Assembly: GCF_012030425.1 (NCBI RefSeq)
Contig: NZ_JAAUVN010000005.1
Location: forward strand, 328,220 to 392,219
From: Sphingobacterium sp. B16(2022)
GTDB taxonomy: Bacteria > Bacteroidota > Bacteroidia > Sphingobacteriales > Sphingobacteriaceae
Reading direction: 5' to 3'
DNA: 64,000 bases
Numbering within the stretch: the first letter of the stretch is position 1; every line of letters starts with the position of its first letter. This document shows positions 18,773-27,647 of the stretch, one piece after another. Below the pieces are notes generated by a model, which was given only the letters and a program-made list of their open reading frames with translations, did not search any database and was not told the origin of the DNA. The position numbers and the translations under genes are program-made.

Positions 18773-19885
18773 ATGAGAAATGGACAAATAATTATCGGTT
18801 ATGAAAATAGCCATTTTATAGATTTCGTAATTGACAGTAAATACCGCTGGATACGGCATGTTTTGTTAATAGCAGCAATCATAGGAATTCATTTTTTACC
18901 AAATAATGCGCCTGCAGAAGTTGATGAAAAAATGAAGGTGTGGAATCTACTGGTAAAATGTATTTCAATTATTATTCTCTTGGCTTTATTTTATATTAAT
19001 CACTATGTTTTGATACCTGTGTTTATGTTGAGAAGTAAGTTTTTAGCTTATGGAGGTACTTTGTTCGCATTTTATACCATCATTTTCTTAAGTATGTTGA
19101 TCTTAGAAAGTCAAGAATTGCGGTTTATTAAGAAGCCAGATCAATCTTTATTAGATGGAAAAGATTTTGTGATATTAATCATACTTTTTACAATTTTTAT
19201 TGCAGCTGTAAGTAGTGTTAAGCTGTTTAAAATATGGATTATCAATTTAATACGATTTAAGGAATTTGAAAATAATACCTTACTGAGTCAATTGGAACAA
19301 TTGAAAAGTCAGATTAATCCCCATTATTTATTTAACACACTCAATAATATCAATTTTCTCATTTATGAAAATCCTAAATTGGCATCAAAAGTCTTATTGA
19401 AGCTTAGTGATATTCTTAGAAATCAGCTTTATTTATCAAAAGGGGATACAATAGAACTGGCAAAAGAAATTGAGGTACTTCAAAATATTATCTTTTTAGA
19501 GGAAATTAGAAGGGATAAATTTAGTGTGAATTTTGAAGTTGATTTAAGTGTGGAGGAAATTAATATTCCACCATTTCTATTTATTCCCTTTATTGAAAAC
19601 GTCGTGAAGCACGGTGCACATCAAGCTATGCATGGCGGTTTGCATGTGCAAATTAATTTTAATGTAGTCAATGAGCAACTTTGTTTTTCATGTGTAAATG
19701 CGAAAAAAAAGAAAGTATCTGTCAAAGAATACGGAGGCTTAGGATTGAGTAATATTCGAAAGCGGTTGGACATTATATATGCGAATAGATATAATTTGGC
19801 AATAGATGATGGAGAAGATGTTTTTAAAGTATTTTTAAGTATTCCAATAGAAGGGTCGTATGAATATAGAGCAGTTAAGCATTAA
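18773..19885 (+). CDS. LytS/YehU-type sensor histidine kinase
   Basis: 370 residues. Four predicted membrane helices lie in the first ~155 residues. The His_kinase (PF06580-type) region has 'QLKSQINPHYLFNTLNNINFL' in part (phosphorylated His about residue 184), and a C-terminal ATPase domain with 'FIPFIENVVKHG' and 'GGLGLSNIRKRLD'. Such kinases pair with LytTR regulators; the next gene is one and overlaps by 26 bp, so the two are coupled. The kinase has almost no periplasmic loop, so the signal may be membrane-linked. The nearest plausible target is the TonB receptor/DUF4249 operon on the opposite strand. Confidence 0.92.
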   Translation: MRNGQIIIGYENSHFIDFVIDSKYRWIRHVLLIAAIIGIHFLPNNAPAEVDEKMKVWNLLVKCISIIILLALFYINHYVLIPVFMLRSKFLAYGGTLFAFYTIIFLSMLILESQELRFIKKPDQSLLDGKDFVILIILFTIFIAAVSSVKLFKIWIINLIRFKEFENNTLLSQLEQLKSQINPHYLFNTLNNINFLIYENPKLASKVLLKLSDILRNQLYLSKGDTIELAKEIEVLQNIIFLEEIRRDKFSVNFEVDLSVEEINIPPFLFIPFIENVVKHGAHQAMHGGLHVQINFNVVNEQLCFSCVNAKKKKVSVKEYGGLGLSNIRKRLDIIYANRYNLAIDDGEDVFKVFLSIPIEGSYEYRAVKH

Positions 19886-20588
19886 GTATATTGTGATTGA
19901 GGATGAACCTTTTGCAAGAAGGGGATTGGTAAAATTACTAAAAGATTATACTTTCTTAGATTGTATGGGTATGTACAGTAATACTGATGATGCCCGTATG
20001 ATTATGGAAACGCAAGATCTTGATTTAATTTTTTTAGATATTCATTTACCAGAGGAGAGTGGATTGGAGTTTGCAAAACATATTCCAGCGTCAATTCAGG
20101 TTATATTTACTACAGCATACCCTAATTATGCTTTAGAAAGCTACGATCTGAATGCCTTAGATTATTTATTAAAACCTATCGCTGAAGATCGATTAAAAAA
20201 AGCTTTAGATAAGGTAATTAACTATTTTCAGAATAAAGCTTATGATAAACAGGCTTTACAACCAACGGATCATATTTTTGTTAAGTCTGATCGCAAATTA
20301 TTCCGTCTTGCACTGGACGAAATTCAATACATTGAGGCAATGAAAGATTATGTTATGATACATAGTAAAGACAAAAAATTAATGGTTGCTATGAATATAA
20401 AAACAATCTTAAATAAGTTGCCAAGTATGGATTTTGTACGTGTGAATAAATCATTTGTGGTCAATCTTAAAAAGATTGAAAGTGTCGATAATCATTGGGT
20501 AACAGTTGCTGGGTTCGAAATGCCTTTGGGTGCTAGTTTTAAAGAGGACCTATTAACGCGTATTGACAAGCAGACAATTAATAGGTGA
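19860..20588 (+). CDS. LytTR-family response regulator
   Basis: 242 residues. A receiver (1-120) with 'IEDEPFARRGL', phospho-acceptor Asp in 'DLIFLDIHLPEESG' (about 57), 'FTTAYPNYALESYDLNALDYLLKP' in part, the form typical of LytTR regulators, and a C-terminal LytTR DNA-binding domain (about 140-240) with 'FVKSDRKLFRLALDEIQYIEA' in part and 'FVRVNKSFVVNL'. It binds direct repeats with ~21-bp period in known members. A repeat of that period lies upstream of the TonB receptor gene at 23809, facing this pair. Confidence 0.93.
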   Translation: MNIEQLSIKYIVIEDEPFARRGLVKLLKDYTFLDCMGMYSNTDDARMIMETQDLDLIFLDIHLPEESGLEFAKHIPASIQVIFTTAYPNYALESYDLNALDYLLKPIAEDRLKKALDKVINYFQNKAYDKQALQPTDHIFVKSDRKLFRLALDEIQYIEAMKDYVMIHSKDKKLMVAMNIKTILNKLPSMDFVRVNKSFVVNLKKIESVDNHWVTVAGFEMPLGASFKEDLLTRIDKQTINR

Positions 20589-20619
20589 TGAATGAAAGCT
20601 ATTAGGAGAATGAAGTGAT

Positions 20620-20659
20620 ACAAAGGAACCATATGTTATCAACGATATGGTTCTTTTGT
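20620..20659. terminator. Bidirectional terminator between convergent operons
   Basis: 15-bp inverted repeat (20620-20634 and 20645-20659, one G-U pair) with a 10-nt loop, lying between the LytTR gene stop (20588) and the stop of the DUF4249 gene (20676). The A-rich and T-rich stem ends suit termination in both directions. Confidence 0.75.
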
Positions 20660-20675
20660 AATGATGGAGTTGACA

Positions 20676-21464
20676 TTAATTAACAACGATGTTTTTGCTG
20701 GATATGGTATGCGCACTGAAGTAACCAAATACATTTGGACTTATATTAGTTGGTGGATTACTGGGGGTGATACCACCTCCTGAAGACTGCTGCATGAGGC
20801 TATACCAGTAATTATAGATCGATTTATCAATACAAAGCATTTCGACACGAATTTGATCCCCTGGATATATCTTCTCATCATCATTTGGCCTTAATGTGAT
20901 ACTAACCTGATTACCATTGTTAAAATCATCATTTACGGCATAGATGTCTTTAATCTGTTTATCGTTAACAAATAAGATAAAACGATATTGATTAGCTTCA
21001 TTCTTAGGATCGCTGTAAAATACTTTTATATTGCGGGTATCTTTATCTCCAAGCTTTGGCTTTTCTACTATTAAAGAATCTATCGGAACCACCTGTGGCA
21101 TTTTAGACTTCGCAGCAAATTTATTCTCATCGACTTGAATATCCATGCTGTAGCTTCTTCCGGGCTGTCCCGTAAAATCTTTAGCTACATAAGTTCCTGG
21201 AATGGTTTCTTGAAATACATATTCTTTTTCTTCATTATCATAAACAATAACCCTAGCGCCTGTTACGGAAGGGTAATCATTACCTGCGGAAAAAGATACA
21301 TTACGACTCAGTTTAATCTCTTGCTGAGGGTTTGTATTGTTAATACTGCCTTCAATCACAAGCTTTCCTATCTCGTCATTTACTTGAATATCAATCACTT
21401 TTTCGCATGACTGTGTCAAGATAAATAGGACTAGCAACAACATATAAAATAAAGTTTTTTTCAT
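20676..21464 (-). CDS. DUF4249 lipoprotein, partner of the TonB receptor
   Basis: 262 residues. The signal peptide ends in lipobox 'ILTQSC' (Cys about residue 20). The following 'KLVIEGSINNTN' and 'VSITLRPNDDEKIYPGDQIRVEM' stretches are typical of DUF4249 proteins, which occur almost always beside a TonB receptor in Bacteroidota. Slightly shorter than many members. Likely a surface-exposed or periplasmic lipoprotein acting with the receptor; function unknown. It starts 17 bp after the receptor stop, same operon. Confidence 0.88.
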   Translation of the reverse strand: MKKTLFYMLLLVLFILTQSCEKVIDIQVNDEIGKLVIEGSINNTNPQQEIKLSRNVSFSAGNDYPSVTGARVIVYDNEEKEYVFQETIPGTYVAKDFTGQPGRSYSMDIQVDENKFAAKSKMPQVVPIDSLIVEKPKLGDKDTRNIKVFYSDPKNEANQYRFILFVNDKQIKDIYAVNDDFNNGNQVSITLRPNDDEKIYPGDQIRVEMLCIDKSIYNYWYSLMQQSSGGGITPSNPPTNISPNVFGYFSAHTISSKNIVVN

Positions 21465-21481
21465 GTTTTCTGATTTTTAGA

Positions 21482-23809
21482 TTAAAATTTAAAATTCCAG
21501 GTAATGGAAGGAATAGGTGCTCCAAATATGCTGGTTTGAACTGCTTCAGTTGCATTGGGAACTTTTTTACTATCTCTGAATGCTATTCGATAAGGATCTT
21601 TATGGGCGTACACATTATAAATACCAAAGGTCCAACTGGACTGAAAATATTTACCAGGTGCTCCTTCGAATGTTGCTGCTAAATCTAAACGATGAGTGGC
21701 TGGCTGGCGATAAGCGTTTCTTTGTGAATAAGAGAAAGTTGTGTTACCTCCAATATTATATTTGCCAGTAGGATAGGTTACAGCTTTACCTGTTCCATAG
21801 ACGAAATTGCTCGAAAAAGTCCATTTGTCGCTGTATTTGTAAATAGCAACTAAAGATAAATCGTGTGTCCGGTCGTGTGTTGCAGGGTAATATTTTCCAT
21901 CATTTATTCCATCAAATTTACGTTCTGTTTTGGATAGGGTATAGCCAAGCCATCCGTTAAATTTTCCATATCTTTTCTTTAGGAATAACTCAGTACCATA
22001 GGCTCTGCCAATACCGTAGAGTAGTTGTGATTCTACATCCTGATTGACTAGCAATTGTGCCGCATCTTTATAATCGATTTGATTTTGTAAATTTTTATAA
22101 TACAGCTCAACTGATAATTCGTAGGTATTGTCTTTGAAATTTCTAAAATATCCAGTAGAAATCTGATCTGCGATTTCCGGTTTGATATTTTTGCTGCTCA
22201 TGACATATAGATCTGTAGGACTAGCGCTTGTTGAGTTTGTTAAAAGGTGAATGTTTTGTGTATTTCTATTATAAGAGGCCTTGATTGATTGCTGATCGTC
22301 TAACATATAGCTTACGCTGAATCGAGGTTCTAAATTTAAATAATTTTGAACAACTTCACCTGTCTTATACTTTTCTGACATTAACGTATTGCCTAACATA
22401 TCATATTTGCTGAATGTTCCAGGACCGACGACTAGCATTGAACTTAGGCGTAACCCGTATATCATACTTAATTTATCGTTTACTTTCCATTCATCGCTTA
22501 AGTACGCTGCCATCTCATAACCATACCGATGTTCAACATGCTTATCATTAAAACTGGAACTCGCTGTGGTGGTAATATCTCCTGGTGAAATATCATGTCT
22601 AGTTGCCTGGATTCCAAATTTTAAAGCATGATTATAACTTGCATAATAATTGAAATCTTGTTTAAAATTTAAGTCGGTTATTTTTGAAGTTGCCTTAAAA
22701 CCATCATTTCGGTCCAGTCCTTCAATAACATAGTTATAATTGCTGTAGATGAATGAAGTGTTTGAAAATAATTTACTATTGAAAACGTGGTTAAATCTTA
22801 CCGTACCAGTTGCATTTCCCCAATTAGTGCCAAAAATGTCCTGAAGGCCCAATACATCCTTACCAAAATAACCTGAAAGATAAATGGCATTATTATCGTT
22901 GAATCTGTAATTTGCTTTTGCATTAACGTCATAGAAAAACAATGTGCTTTTATTTATTGTGGTATCTGATGAAGCTTTCAGGAAAAGATCCGCATATGTG
23001 CGGCGGGCGGAAATCATAAATGAACCTTTATCCTTTACGATTGGCCCTTCAACTTTAATGCGGGAGGCAATCATTCCGATACCGCCTTGAACGGTTATTT
23101 TTTTATTATTCCCTTCATTCATTTTTACATCTAAGACAGACGATAATCTTCCGCCATATTCAGCAGGCATACCACCTTTATAGATGCTCACATCTTTGAT
23201 CGCATCTGAATTGAATGTTGAAAAGAAGCCTAATAGATGAGAGGCGTTGTAAACAGTAGCTTCATCCAATAAAATTAAATTTTGATCTGAACCTCCTCCA
23301 CGGACATAAAAACCAGTATTTCCCTCACCGGAACTTTTTATTCCCGGCATCAGTGTAATACTTTTTAATACATCCTGCTCACCTAAAACGACTGGTAGCT
23401 GATTAATTTGCTTCATGTTGAGCTTTTCAACACCCATTTGCGGAGACGAAATATTCTTGTTGTTTTTTCTGTTCGTAGATATGACCACTTCTTCAAGCAT
23501 CGCTTGAGACTGCAATGCTATATTCAAAACAAAATTTTTATCTAAGGTGATGGTATCTGTATAGGTCTTGTAACCGATGTAGGAGCTTATCAGTACATAT
23601 CGTCCTTCTGGTCCACCAATTGAATAAAAACCATATGAATTACTTAAACTGCCGGACTGTGGTAATTCCTGAAGTTTAACCGAAGCACCAATTAGTGTTT
23701 CGCCGGTTGATATATCTGTTATAGTTCCTGATATGTTGTATCGCTTTTGGGCAATACCTATATTGGTGATTGATACTAAAAATAATAGAAAAGATAGTGG
23801 TTTTAACAT
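21482..23809 (-). CDS. TonB-dependent receptor with carboxypeptidase-regulatory-like N-domain
   Basis: 775 residues. A signal peptide (1-20) is followed by a CarboxypepD_reg-like domain ('YNISGTITDISTGETLIGASVKL' in part, about 22-100), a plug with 'YVRGGGSDQNLILLDEATVYNASH' in part, and a 22-strand barrel ending 'PSITWNFKF' with terminal Phe. It imports an unknown large substrate using TonB energy. The operon with the DUF4249 lipoprotein faces the LytS/LytTR genes, and a 12-bp direct repeat 50-82 bp upstream of its start may be the regulator's site. Confidence 0.92.
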   Translation of the reverse strand: MLKPLSFLLFLVSITNIGIAQKRYNISGTITDISTGETLIGASVKLQELPQSGSLSNSYGFYSIGGPEGRYVLISSYIGYKTYTDTITLDKNFVLNIALQSQAMLEEVVISTNRKNNKNISSPQMGVEKLNMKQINQLPVVLGEQDVLKSITLMPGIKSSGEGNTGFYVRGGGSDQNLILLDEATVYNASHLLGFFSTFNSDAIKDVSIYKGGMPAEYGGRLSSVLDVKMNEGNNKKITVQGGIGMIASRIKVEGPIVKDKGSFMISARRTYADLFLKASSDTTINKSTLFFYDVNAKANYRFNDNNAIYLSGYFGKDVLGLQDIFGTNWGNATGTVRFNHVFNSKLFSNTSFIYSNYNYVIEGLDRNDGFKATSKITDLNFKQDFNYYASYNHALKFGIQATRHDISPGDITTTASSSFNDKHVEHRYGYEMAAYLSDEWKVNDKLSMIYGLRLSSMLVVGPGTFSKYDMLGNTLMSEKYKTGEVVQNYLNLEPRFSVSYMLDDQQSIKASYNRNTQNIHLLTNSTSASPTDLYVMSSKNIKPEIADQISTGYFRNFKDNTYELSVELYYKNLQNQIDYKDAAQLLVNQDVESQLLYGIGRAYGTELFLKKRYGKFNGWLGYTLSKTERKFDGINDGKYYPATHDRTHDLSLVAIYKYSDKWTFSSNFVYGTGKAVTYPTGKYNIGGNTTFSYSQRNAYRQPATHRLDLAATFEGAPGKYFQSSWTFGIYNVYAHKDPYRIAFRDSKKVPNATEAVQTSIFGAPIPSITWNFKF

Positions 23810-23858
23810 ATTTCAAATTTTCTACGAAAGTAGAGGTTTGGCAGAATGAAATATTTAC

Positions 23859-23891
23859 TATTATAGGAACGCTGGTAGATATTATAGGAAC
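23859..23891. promoter_or_regulatory. 12-bp direct repeat with 21-bp period, candidate LytTR operator
   Basis: TATTATAGGAAC occurs at 23859-23870 and 23880-23891 (GTTCCTATAATA when read toward the receptor gene). Two units separated by 9 bp place equal faces two helical turns apart, the layout of known LytTR sites, and each contains GTT as in that consensus. It lies 50 bp upstream of the receptor ATG, just before a -7-like TACTTTCG (23825-23832). Confidence 0.55.
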
Positions 23892-24043
23892 ATGCGATTT
23901 TGAGTGCTTTTTTAGAATATCGTATTGAGATGATCGATATCTTGATTCCGTTGGGATTAATTACATTGCCTAATCATCTAACGCATGTCCGCAATGAAAA
24001 GCGACGAATCATCCCAACGCTTATGTTCGAATCCAGGGAAAAC

Positions 24044-24074
24044 AAAAAAAGCCTCACATTTGTGAAGCTTTTTT
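24044..24074 (-). terminator. Terminator of tRNA-Lys copy 2
   Basis: Hairpin with arms 24044-24058 and 24061-24074, one G-U pair, the counterpart of the hairpin after copies 1 and 3. Confidence 0.8.
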
Positions 24075-24075
24075 G

Positions 24076-24148
24076 TGATCCCGCTGGGATTCGAACCCAG
24101 GACCCATACATTAAAAGTGTATTGCTCTACCAGCTGAGCTACGGAATC
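24076..24148 (-). tRNA. tRNA-Lys(TTT), copy 2
   Basis: Identical in the mature sequence to copies 1 and 3: anticodon loop CTTTTAA, acceptor GATTCCG/CGGGATC, T-loop TTCGAAT, no encoded CCA. Confidence 0.97.
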
Positions 24149-24187
24149 CTTTCTTAATTGGAAGTGTATCCCTTTTTGAAAGTGATG

Positions 24188-24218
24188 CAAAGATATAGTT
24201 TATAGTACTATAGTCCAA
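24188..24218 (-). promoter_or_regulatory. Promoter of tRNA-Lys copy 2
   Basis: Minus-strand TATCTTTG (24188-24195) with TTG (24216-24218) 20 bp upstream, the same spacing as at copies 1 and 3. Confidence 0.8.
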
Positions 24219-24238
24219 ATAAAATTTATTATTTAACC

Positions 24239-24934
24239 CTAAGTCCCTAGTACACCGATATATTTATTTATATAATGCTCTTTATCTCGGGATTTATATT
24301 GCTGTATATAGCGTGGGTGATCTAGAATCATTAAATTTTCAAATAAATGCTCTTCTTTATTTATCTTTTCAATAAACGTTGCATTCTTTTTTCCTAATAC
24401 AAATACGTTAGTTGTATCCAGGCCTAAGCTTATGTGTTTTTTTAGAGATTCGATCATAAATGGCTTAACCATTGCAAACAAGTTTCTATCATCATAATAG
24501 TTTGCATTGATCCATTTGTTTTCCTTTGTTCTGCGGACAATGGCTAATGGGAAGGGTGAATTGATGTAAAATTGTCGATAAAAAGTTTGTGTACCACCAA
24601 ATTCCTTAATCATGTCATAAAGAAAAACGGAAGATATTTCATGGGTATGTGCAGATTTCATGGGGATACCACAGATGTGTTCTAACCTTTTGGTGTCTGT
24701 AAATGGTACGCCTGTGACCCCTGCGCCGTGACGGCTAGGATTGATTCCTATAATAAATTTTCTAGGAGCAGTGTCGTCGTAATACTTGTTGTAAAACTTT
24801 TCCATAACGATTAAGGTCTCCGGGTTTTCAAAGTAAGGATTTAATACTCGAAAGTCATCTGGAAGATTTCCTGAGTAATGTAATTGTTTATTAAACTCAA
24901 TTATTTGTGTTGCTACAGTCTTGGCGTTGTCCAT
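24239..24934 (-). CDS. Uracil-DNA-glycosylase superfamily protein (SMUG2/DUF4918-like)
   Basis: 231 residues, cytosolic. 'FIIGINPSRHGAGVTGVPFTD' split about residues 61-80 is motif 1 of the UDG superfamily (water-activating loop, G-x-P/N...GVPF), and 'LILDHPRYIQQYK'-like motif 2 (His-Pro, about 205) is the base-intercalating loop. The DUF4918/SMUG2 group in Bacteroidota and relatives is thought to remove damaged bases such as deaminated ones. Single gene, immediately upstream (on the minus strand) of tRNA-Lys copy 2 and its promoter. Exact lesion not predictable. Confidence 0.75.
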   Translation of the reverse strand: MDNAKTVATQIIEFNKQLHYSGNLPDDFRVLNPYFENPETLIVMEKFYNKYYDDTAPRKFIIGINPSRHGAGVTGVPFTDTKRLEHICGIPMKSAHTHEISSVFLYDMIKEFGGTQTFYRQFYINSPFPLAIVRRTKENKWINANYYDDRNLFAMVKPFMIESLKKHISLGLDTTNVFVLGKKNATFIEKINKEEHLFENLMILDHPRYIQQYKSRDKEHYINKYIGVLGT

Positions 24935-25024
24935 ACCTTGATTTTAATATTCTATTTATTCACAAATTAATTATTTTCTGAGATATGACGTATACAAATA
25001 CTGACCTATCACAATTTAATAACA

Positions 25025-25054
25025 ACAAAAGCCAATCGAAAGATTGGCTTTTGT
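25025..25054. terminator. Terminator with GAAA tetraloop after the arginase-family gene
   Basis: 13-bp perfect stem (25025-25037 and 25042-25054) closed by GAAA, followed by GTTTT on the plus strand and TTGTTGTTATT on the minus strand. About 110 bp downstream of the arginase-family stop, so probably its terminator. Confidence 0.75.
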
Positions 25055-25162
25055 GTTTTCTGGTAAGTGTAATTATGTAAAATGTCTACTGCTCTAATTA
25101 TTTTTGAACATTATTTCAGTAGATATGATCTATTTAAATATCGTTAGTACATGCAGTTTGCT

Positions 25163-26239
25163 TTAAAAATTGATTTTCGATCCTACAGCAAGTTTGTTGT
25201 TTTTTGCAAATACGCCACATAAATGAAATAGAAGTCTAGCACCTACGTTACCATCCCAGTCGTCTTCTCCGGGAGCAACTTCAACTAAATCAATACCAAT
25301 AATGTTTTTATCGCTATTAGCCAATCGACTTAACAAGTAAGTTGCTTGTTCATAAGACAGTCCCCCAGGTACCGGAGTTCCGGTGTTTGGACAGTACCAA
25401 CGCTGTAAAGCATCAATATCAAAACTGACCGCTACATTTTCCGGTAATTGTGCTAGAATTTCATCACATTGATCTTTCCAAATTTTTCCTTCAAAGCTAT
25501 TTGCTTTTAGATCTGTGTCAGTAAATACTTTTACTTTATTTGAAGTTTGAACTGCTTCCAATTCTCCTTCACTAAAATCGCGAATACCAACCTGAACGAT
25601 TTTTTCCAATTGTGGAAGTTTGATCGCGTTGAACATAATTGATGCGTGAGAGTAGGTAAAACCTTCATAAGCATTGCGTAAATCCATGTGTGCATCGAAA
25701 TGTAAAATTCCAAATGAATCATGGTTTTCAGCTAAAGCTTCATAATATCCCAAAGGTGTAGAATGGTCTCCGCCTAAAAGAATTACTTTCTTACCTTTAT
25801 TCATCCAATACAATGAGCGTTCTTTTACTTCGTCATTGAATTGTTTGGAAGCTTTATTTATTTCTTCTAAATACCCTCTTAGTGTAACGTCATTTTCAAT
25901 ATCTTCACCATTTTCTAACGCCTCTATAATAGGTTGCGCTAAACTTTTATATTTTTCACTGTTTTCCGACCAGTGCGCAGGAGTTTCATCCATGAAAATT
26001 CCTAATTTCCATAAATCCGGAAATTCCTGGTGCAGTAAATCAACCTGAAATGAGGCATTTAAAATAGCATCAGGACCATTACTGGCACCGCTTCCATAAC
26101 TTACAGTTACTTCCCAAGGTGCGGGTACAACAATAATATCACTTTCTTCAGCTGTAAAGGGAAGCCCGTATATGCTGGAATCTGGTAAGCCAGGTTGTGA
26201 TGGATCGAAATTTTCAATTTTTGTTTGCTTTGTCGACAT
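25163..26239 (-). CDS. Agmatinase/arginase-family ureohydrolase
   Basis: 358 residues from the ATG at 26239; four extra residues are possible from 26251. The binuclear Mn motifs are all present: 'GGDHSTPLG', 'DAHMDLR' and 'SFDIDALQRWYCPNTGTPVPGG' (two pieces). The enzyme hydrolyses a guanidino or formimino compound: agmatine to putrescine and urea is the usual annotation of this Bacteroidota group, with formimidoylglutamate or arginine as alternatives. The third motif has an unusual 'QRWYCPN' insert where arginases have DP, so the substrate is uncertain. Single gene. Confidence 0.85.
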   Translation of the reverse strand: MSTKQTKIENFDPSQPGLPDSSIYGLPFTAEESDIIVVPAPWEVTVSYGSGASNGPDAILNASFQVDLLHQEFPDLWKLGIFMDETPAHWSENSEKYKSLAQPIIEALENGEDIENDVTLRGYLEEINKASKQFNDEVKERSLYWMNKGKKVILLGGDHSTPLGYYEALAENHDSFGILHFDAHMDLRNAYEGFTYSHASIMFNAIKLPQLEKIVQVGIRDFSEGELEAVQTSNKVKVFTDTDLKANSFEGKIWKDQCDEILAQLPENVAVSFDIDALQRWYCPNTGTPVPGGLSYEQATYLLSRLANSDKNIIGIDLVEVAPGEDDWDGNVGARLLFHLCGVFAKNNKLAVGSKINF

Positions 26240-26388
26240 GTTATGAATCACTAGTTGAACTGCAAATATAAAAAAACTTACCTGCGTTAAAAAGGATATC
26301 TTGAGCCATGGTAGGGAGGGTAAATGAACAAATAAAGGTTCGGGAATTTAGGCTATCTTTACAGTCTACTAAAAGTATAAGAAATAAA

Positions 26389-26823
26389 ATGGCAGAACAA
26401 CGTATCCATATTTGGACAGGGACATCAAATAAAACGGAAGAACAATTTTATAAATATTTTGACCAAAGCAAATTTATTAAGGATTATAATCGATTTAAAA
26501 CGGATGAAACCTATGCGAGAAATGCACCTGACTTTAATCTCCGTTCACAGTTTAGCAAAGCAATTGACAAACAGTATGATTATGATGTAGATTGGATCAC
26601 TGTTTACTTTAGTCGCAAAAAAATGAGTATTCAAGCTGCTATAGAAGAACTGCCTATATGGAATGATCAAACAGAAGTAGCAATCTATCAGGCATGTGTT
26701 GATAAAGGAATTTCAAATGTGAATGCCATATTATGTTATGCTGATGCCGAATTGATCATAGACAAACCAATTGGAAATTACAACGATATGATCTATATAG
26801 GTTGTTTTAATATTCCGGCTTAG
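26389..26823 (+). CDS. Imm22-like immunity protein, no toxin neighbour
   Basis: 144 residues from the ATG at 26389; a longer frame opens at 26308 but its first 27 residues do not look conserved. The start 'QRIHIWTGTSNKTEEQFYKYF' in part, the mid 'QFSKAIDKQYDYDVDW' and the end 'NDMIYIGCFNI' follow the pattern of Immunity protein 22, which protects against secreted polymorphic toxins. No toxin, T6SS gene or adhesin is adjacent, so it would be an orphan immunity gene protecting against rivals' toxins. Assignment from memory of the family pattern. Confidence 0.65.
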   Translation: MAEQRIHIWTGTSNKTEEQFYKYFDQSKFIKDYNRFKTDETYARNAPDFNLRSQFSKAIDKQYDYDVDWITVYFSRKKMSIQAAIEELPIWNDQTEVAIYQACVDKGISNVNAILCYADAELIIDKPIGNYNDMIYIGCFNIPA

Positions 26824-26879
26824 TATATCCTAACAAATCAGTACGTAATTAAGGTGATGCTTCGTTCGAATTTTCATAT

Positions 26880-26928
26880 CGATTCCATAAAAGGAGCTAA
26901 TGTAACATGTGCTCCTTTTATGGAATCG
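26880..26928. terminator. 18-bp perfect inverted repeat after the immunity gene
   Basis: Arms 26880-26897 and 26911-26928, fully complementary, 13-nt loop. Lies between the stop of the plus-strand immunity gene and the stop of the minus-strand oxidoreductase gene. Probably a bidirectional terminator, though no U-tract follows. Confidence 0.6.
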
Positions 26929-27017
26929 GCAGCGAGCGAATTTAAGTTCTTTTTGAAAGAATCCAATAATTATAAACAATGGAAAGACAGTGTCTATTTA
27001 TTTGTCTGACCTGCATG

Positions 27018-27548
27018 TTATAGATTATTCATGAAATCTATATATTGGGTAACACTTTTTTCAATCCATTCCTCTGAACTGTCTTGTTCTCGGCCATAAT
27101 AAGCAAAGAATGGTTGATAATCGGCTTTTATATATTCAAAAGTTAATTCAAAATTTCGGGTCAGTTCCTTTATTGTGTATTTATACTTTCCGTTAGCAGC
27201 GTACTCTTCCTCATCTATGCCGATCGACATTGCTAGAGCAATCTTTTTTCCTGAGACTTTGTAGCCACTCTTGCTTCCGTATGCCCATCCATAAGTAAAA
27301 ACCTCATCTAGCCATTTTTTTAATAACGGAGGGCAATTAAACCAATAAAACGGAAATTGAAATACAATTTTATCATACTGCTCTATCAATTTCTGTTCTG
27401 CTACAACATCAATCTTTTCATTTGGATAGATGGCATGTAATTGATGGATGTGATATTGCTCAGGATGCTTGTTTAATTCCTCCATCCATCTTTTATTGAT
27501 TATGGAATTTTCTGCATCGGGATGAATAACAATTACTAATGTTTTCAA
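27018..27548 (-). CDS. NAD(P)H oxidoreductase, flavodoxin-like fold (KefF/NQO1-like)
   Basis: About 176 residues. I prefer the TTG at 27548 giving 'MKTLVIVIHPDAENS', the usual family N-terminus; the frame opens at 27596 but a -7 promoter element lies inside that extension. 'FQFPFYWFNCPPLLKKWLDEVF' in part and 'GYKVSGKKIALAMSIG' are family hallmarks of FMN-binding quinone reductases of the flavodoxin_2 group. They reduce quinones or nitro compounds with NAD(P)H. Divergent from an HxlR regulator, a common pairing in which the regulator responds to electrophiles. Confidence 0.85.
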   Translation of the reverse strand: MKTLVIVIHPDAENSIINKRWMEELNKHPEQYHIHQLHAIYPNEKIDVVAEQKLIEQYDKIVFQFPFYWFNCPPLLKKWLDEVFTYGWAYGSKSGYKVSGKKIALAMSIGIDEEEYAANGKYKYTIKELTRNFELTFEYIKADYQPFFAYYGREQDSSEEWIEKSVTQYIDFMNNL

Positions 27549-27575
27549 ATGTCTTTTAATTTTAAAATTCTCATA

Positions 27576-27583
27576 CAAAAGTA
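27576..27583 (-). promoter_or_regulatory. -7 element supporting the internal start of the oxidoreductase
   Basis: Minus-strand TACTTTTG fits TAnnTTTG. Transcription would start near 27570, downstream of the 27596 start and about 20 nt before the TTG at 27548. Confidence 0.45.
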
Positions 27584-27647
27584 ATTGATGAAGCATAAAT
27601 TTTGTAGGTTAGATGCTAATTGTGGGATACTATAAAAAAAGTAAGTA

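Noticed and set aside
23900..24157. Plus-strand frame across tRNA-Lys copy 2
   Set aside because: Its C-terminal part is only the reverse complement of the tRNA.
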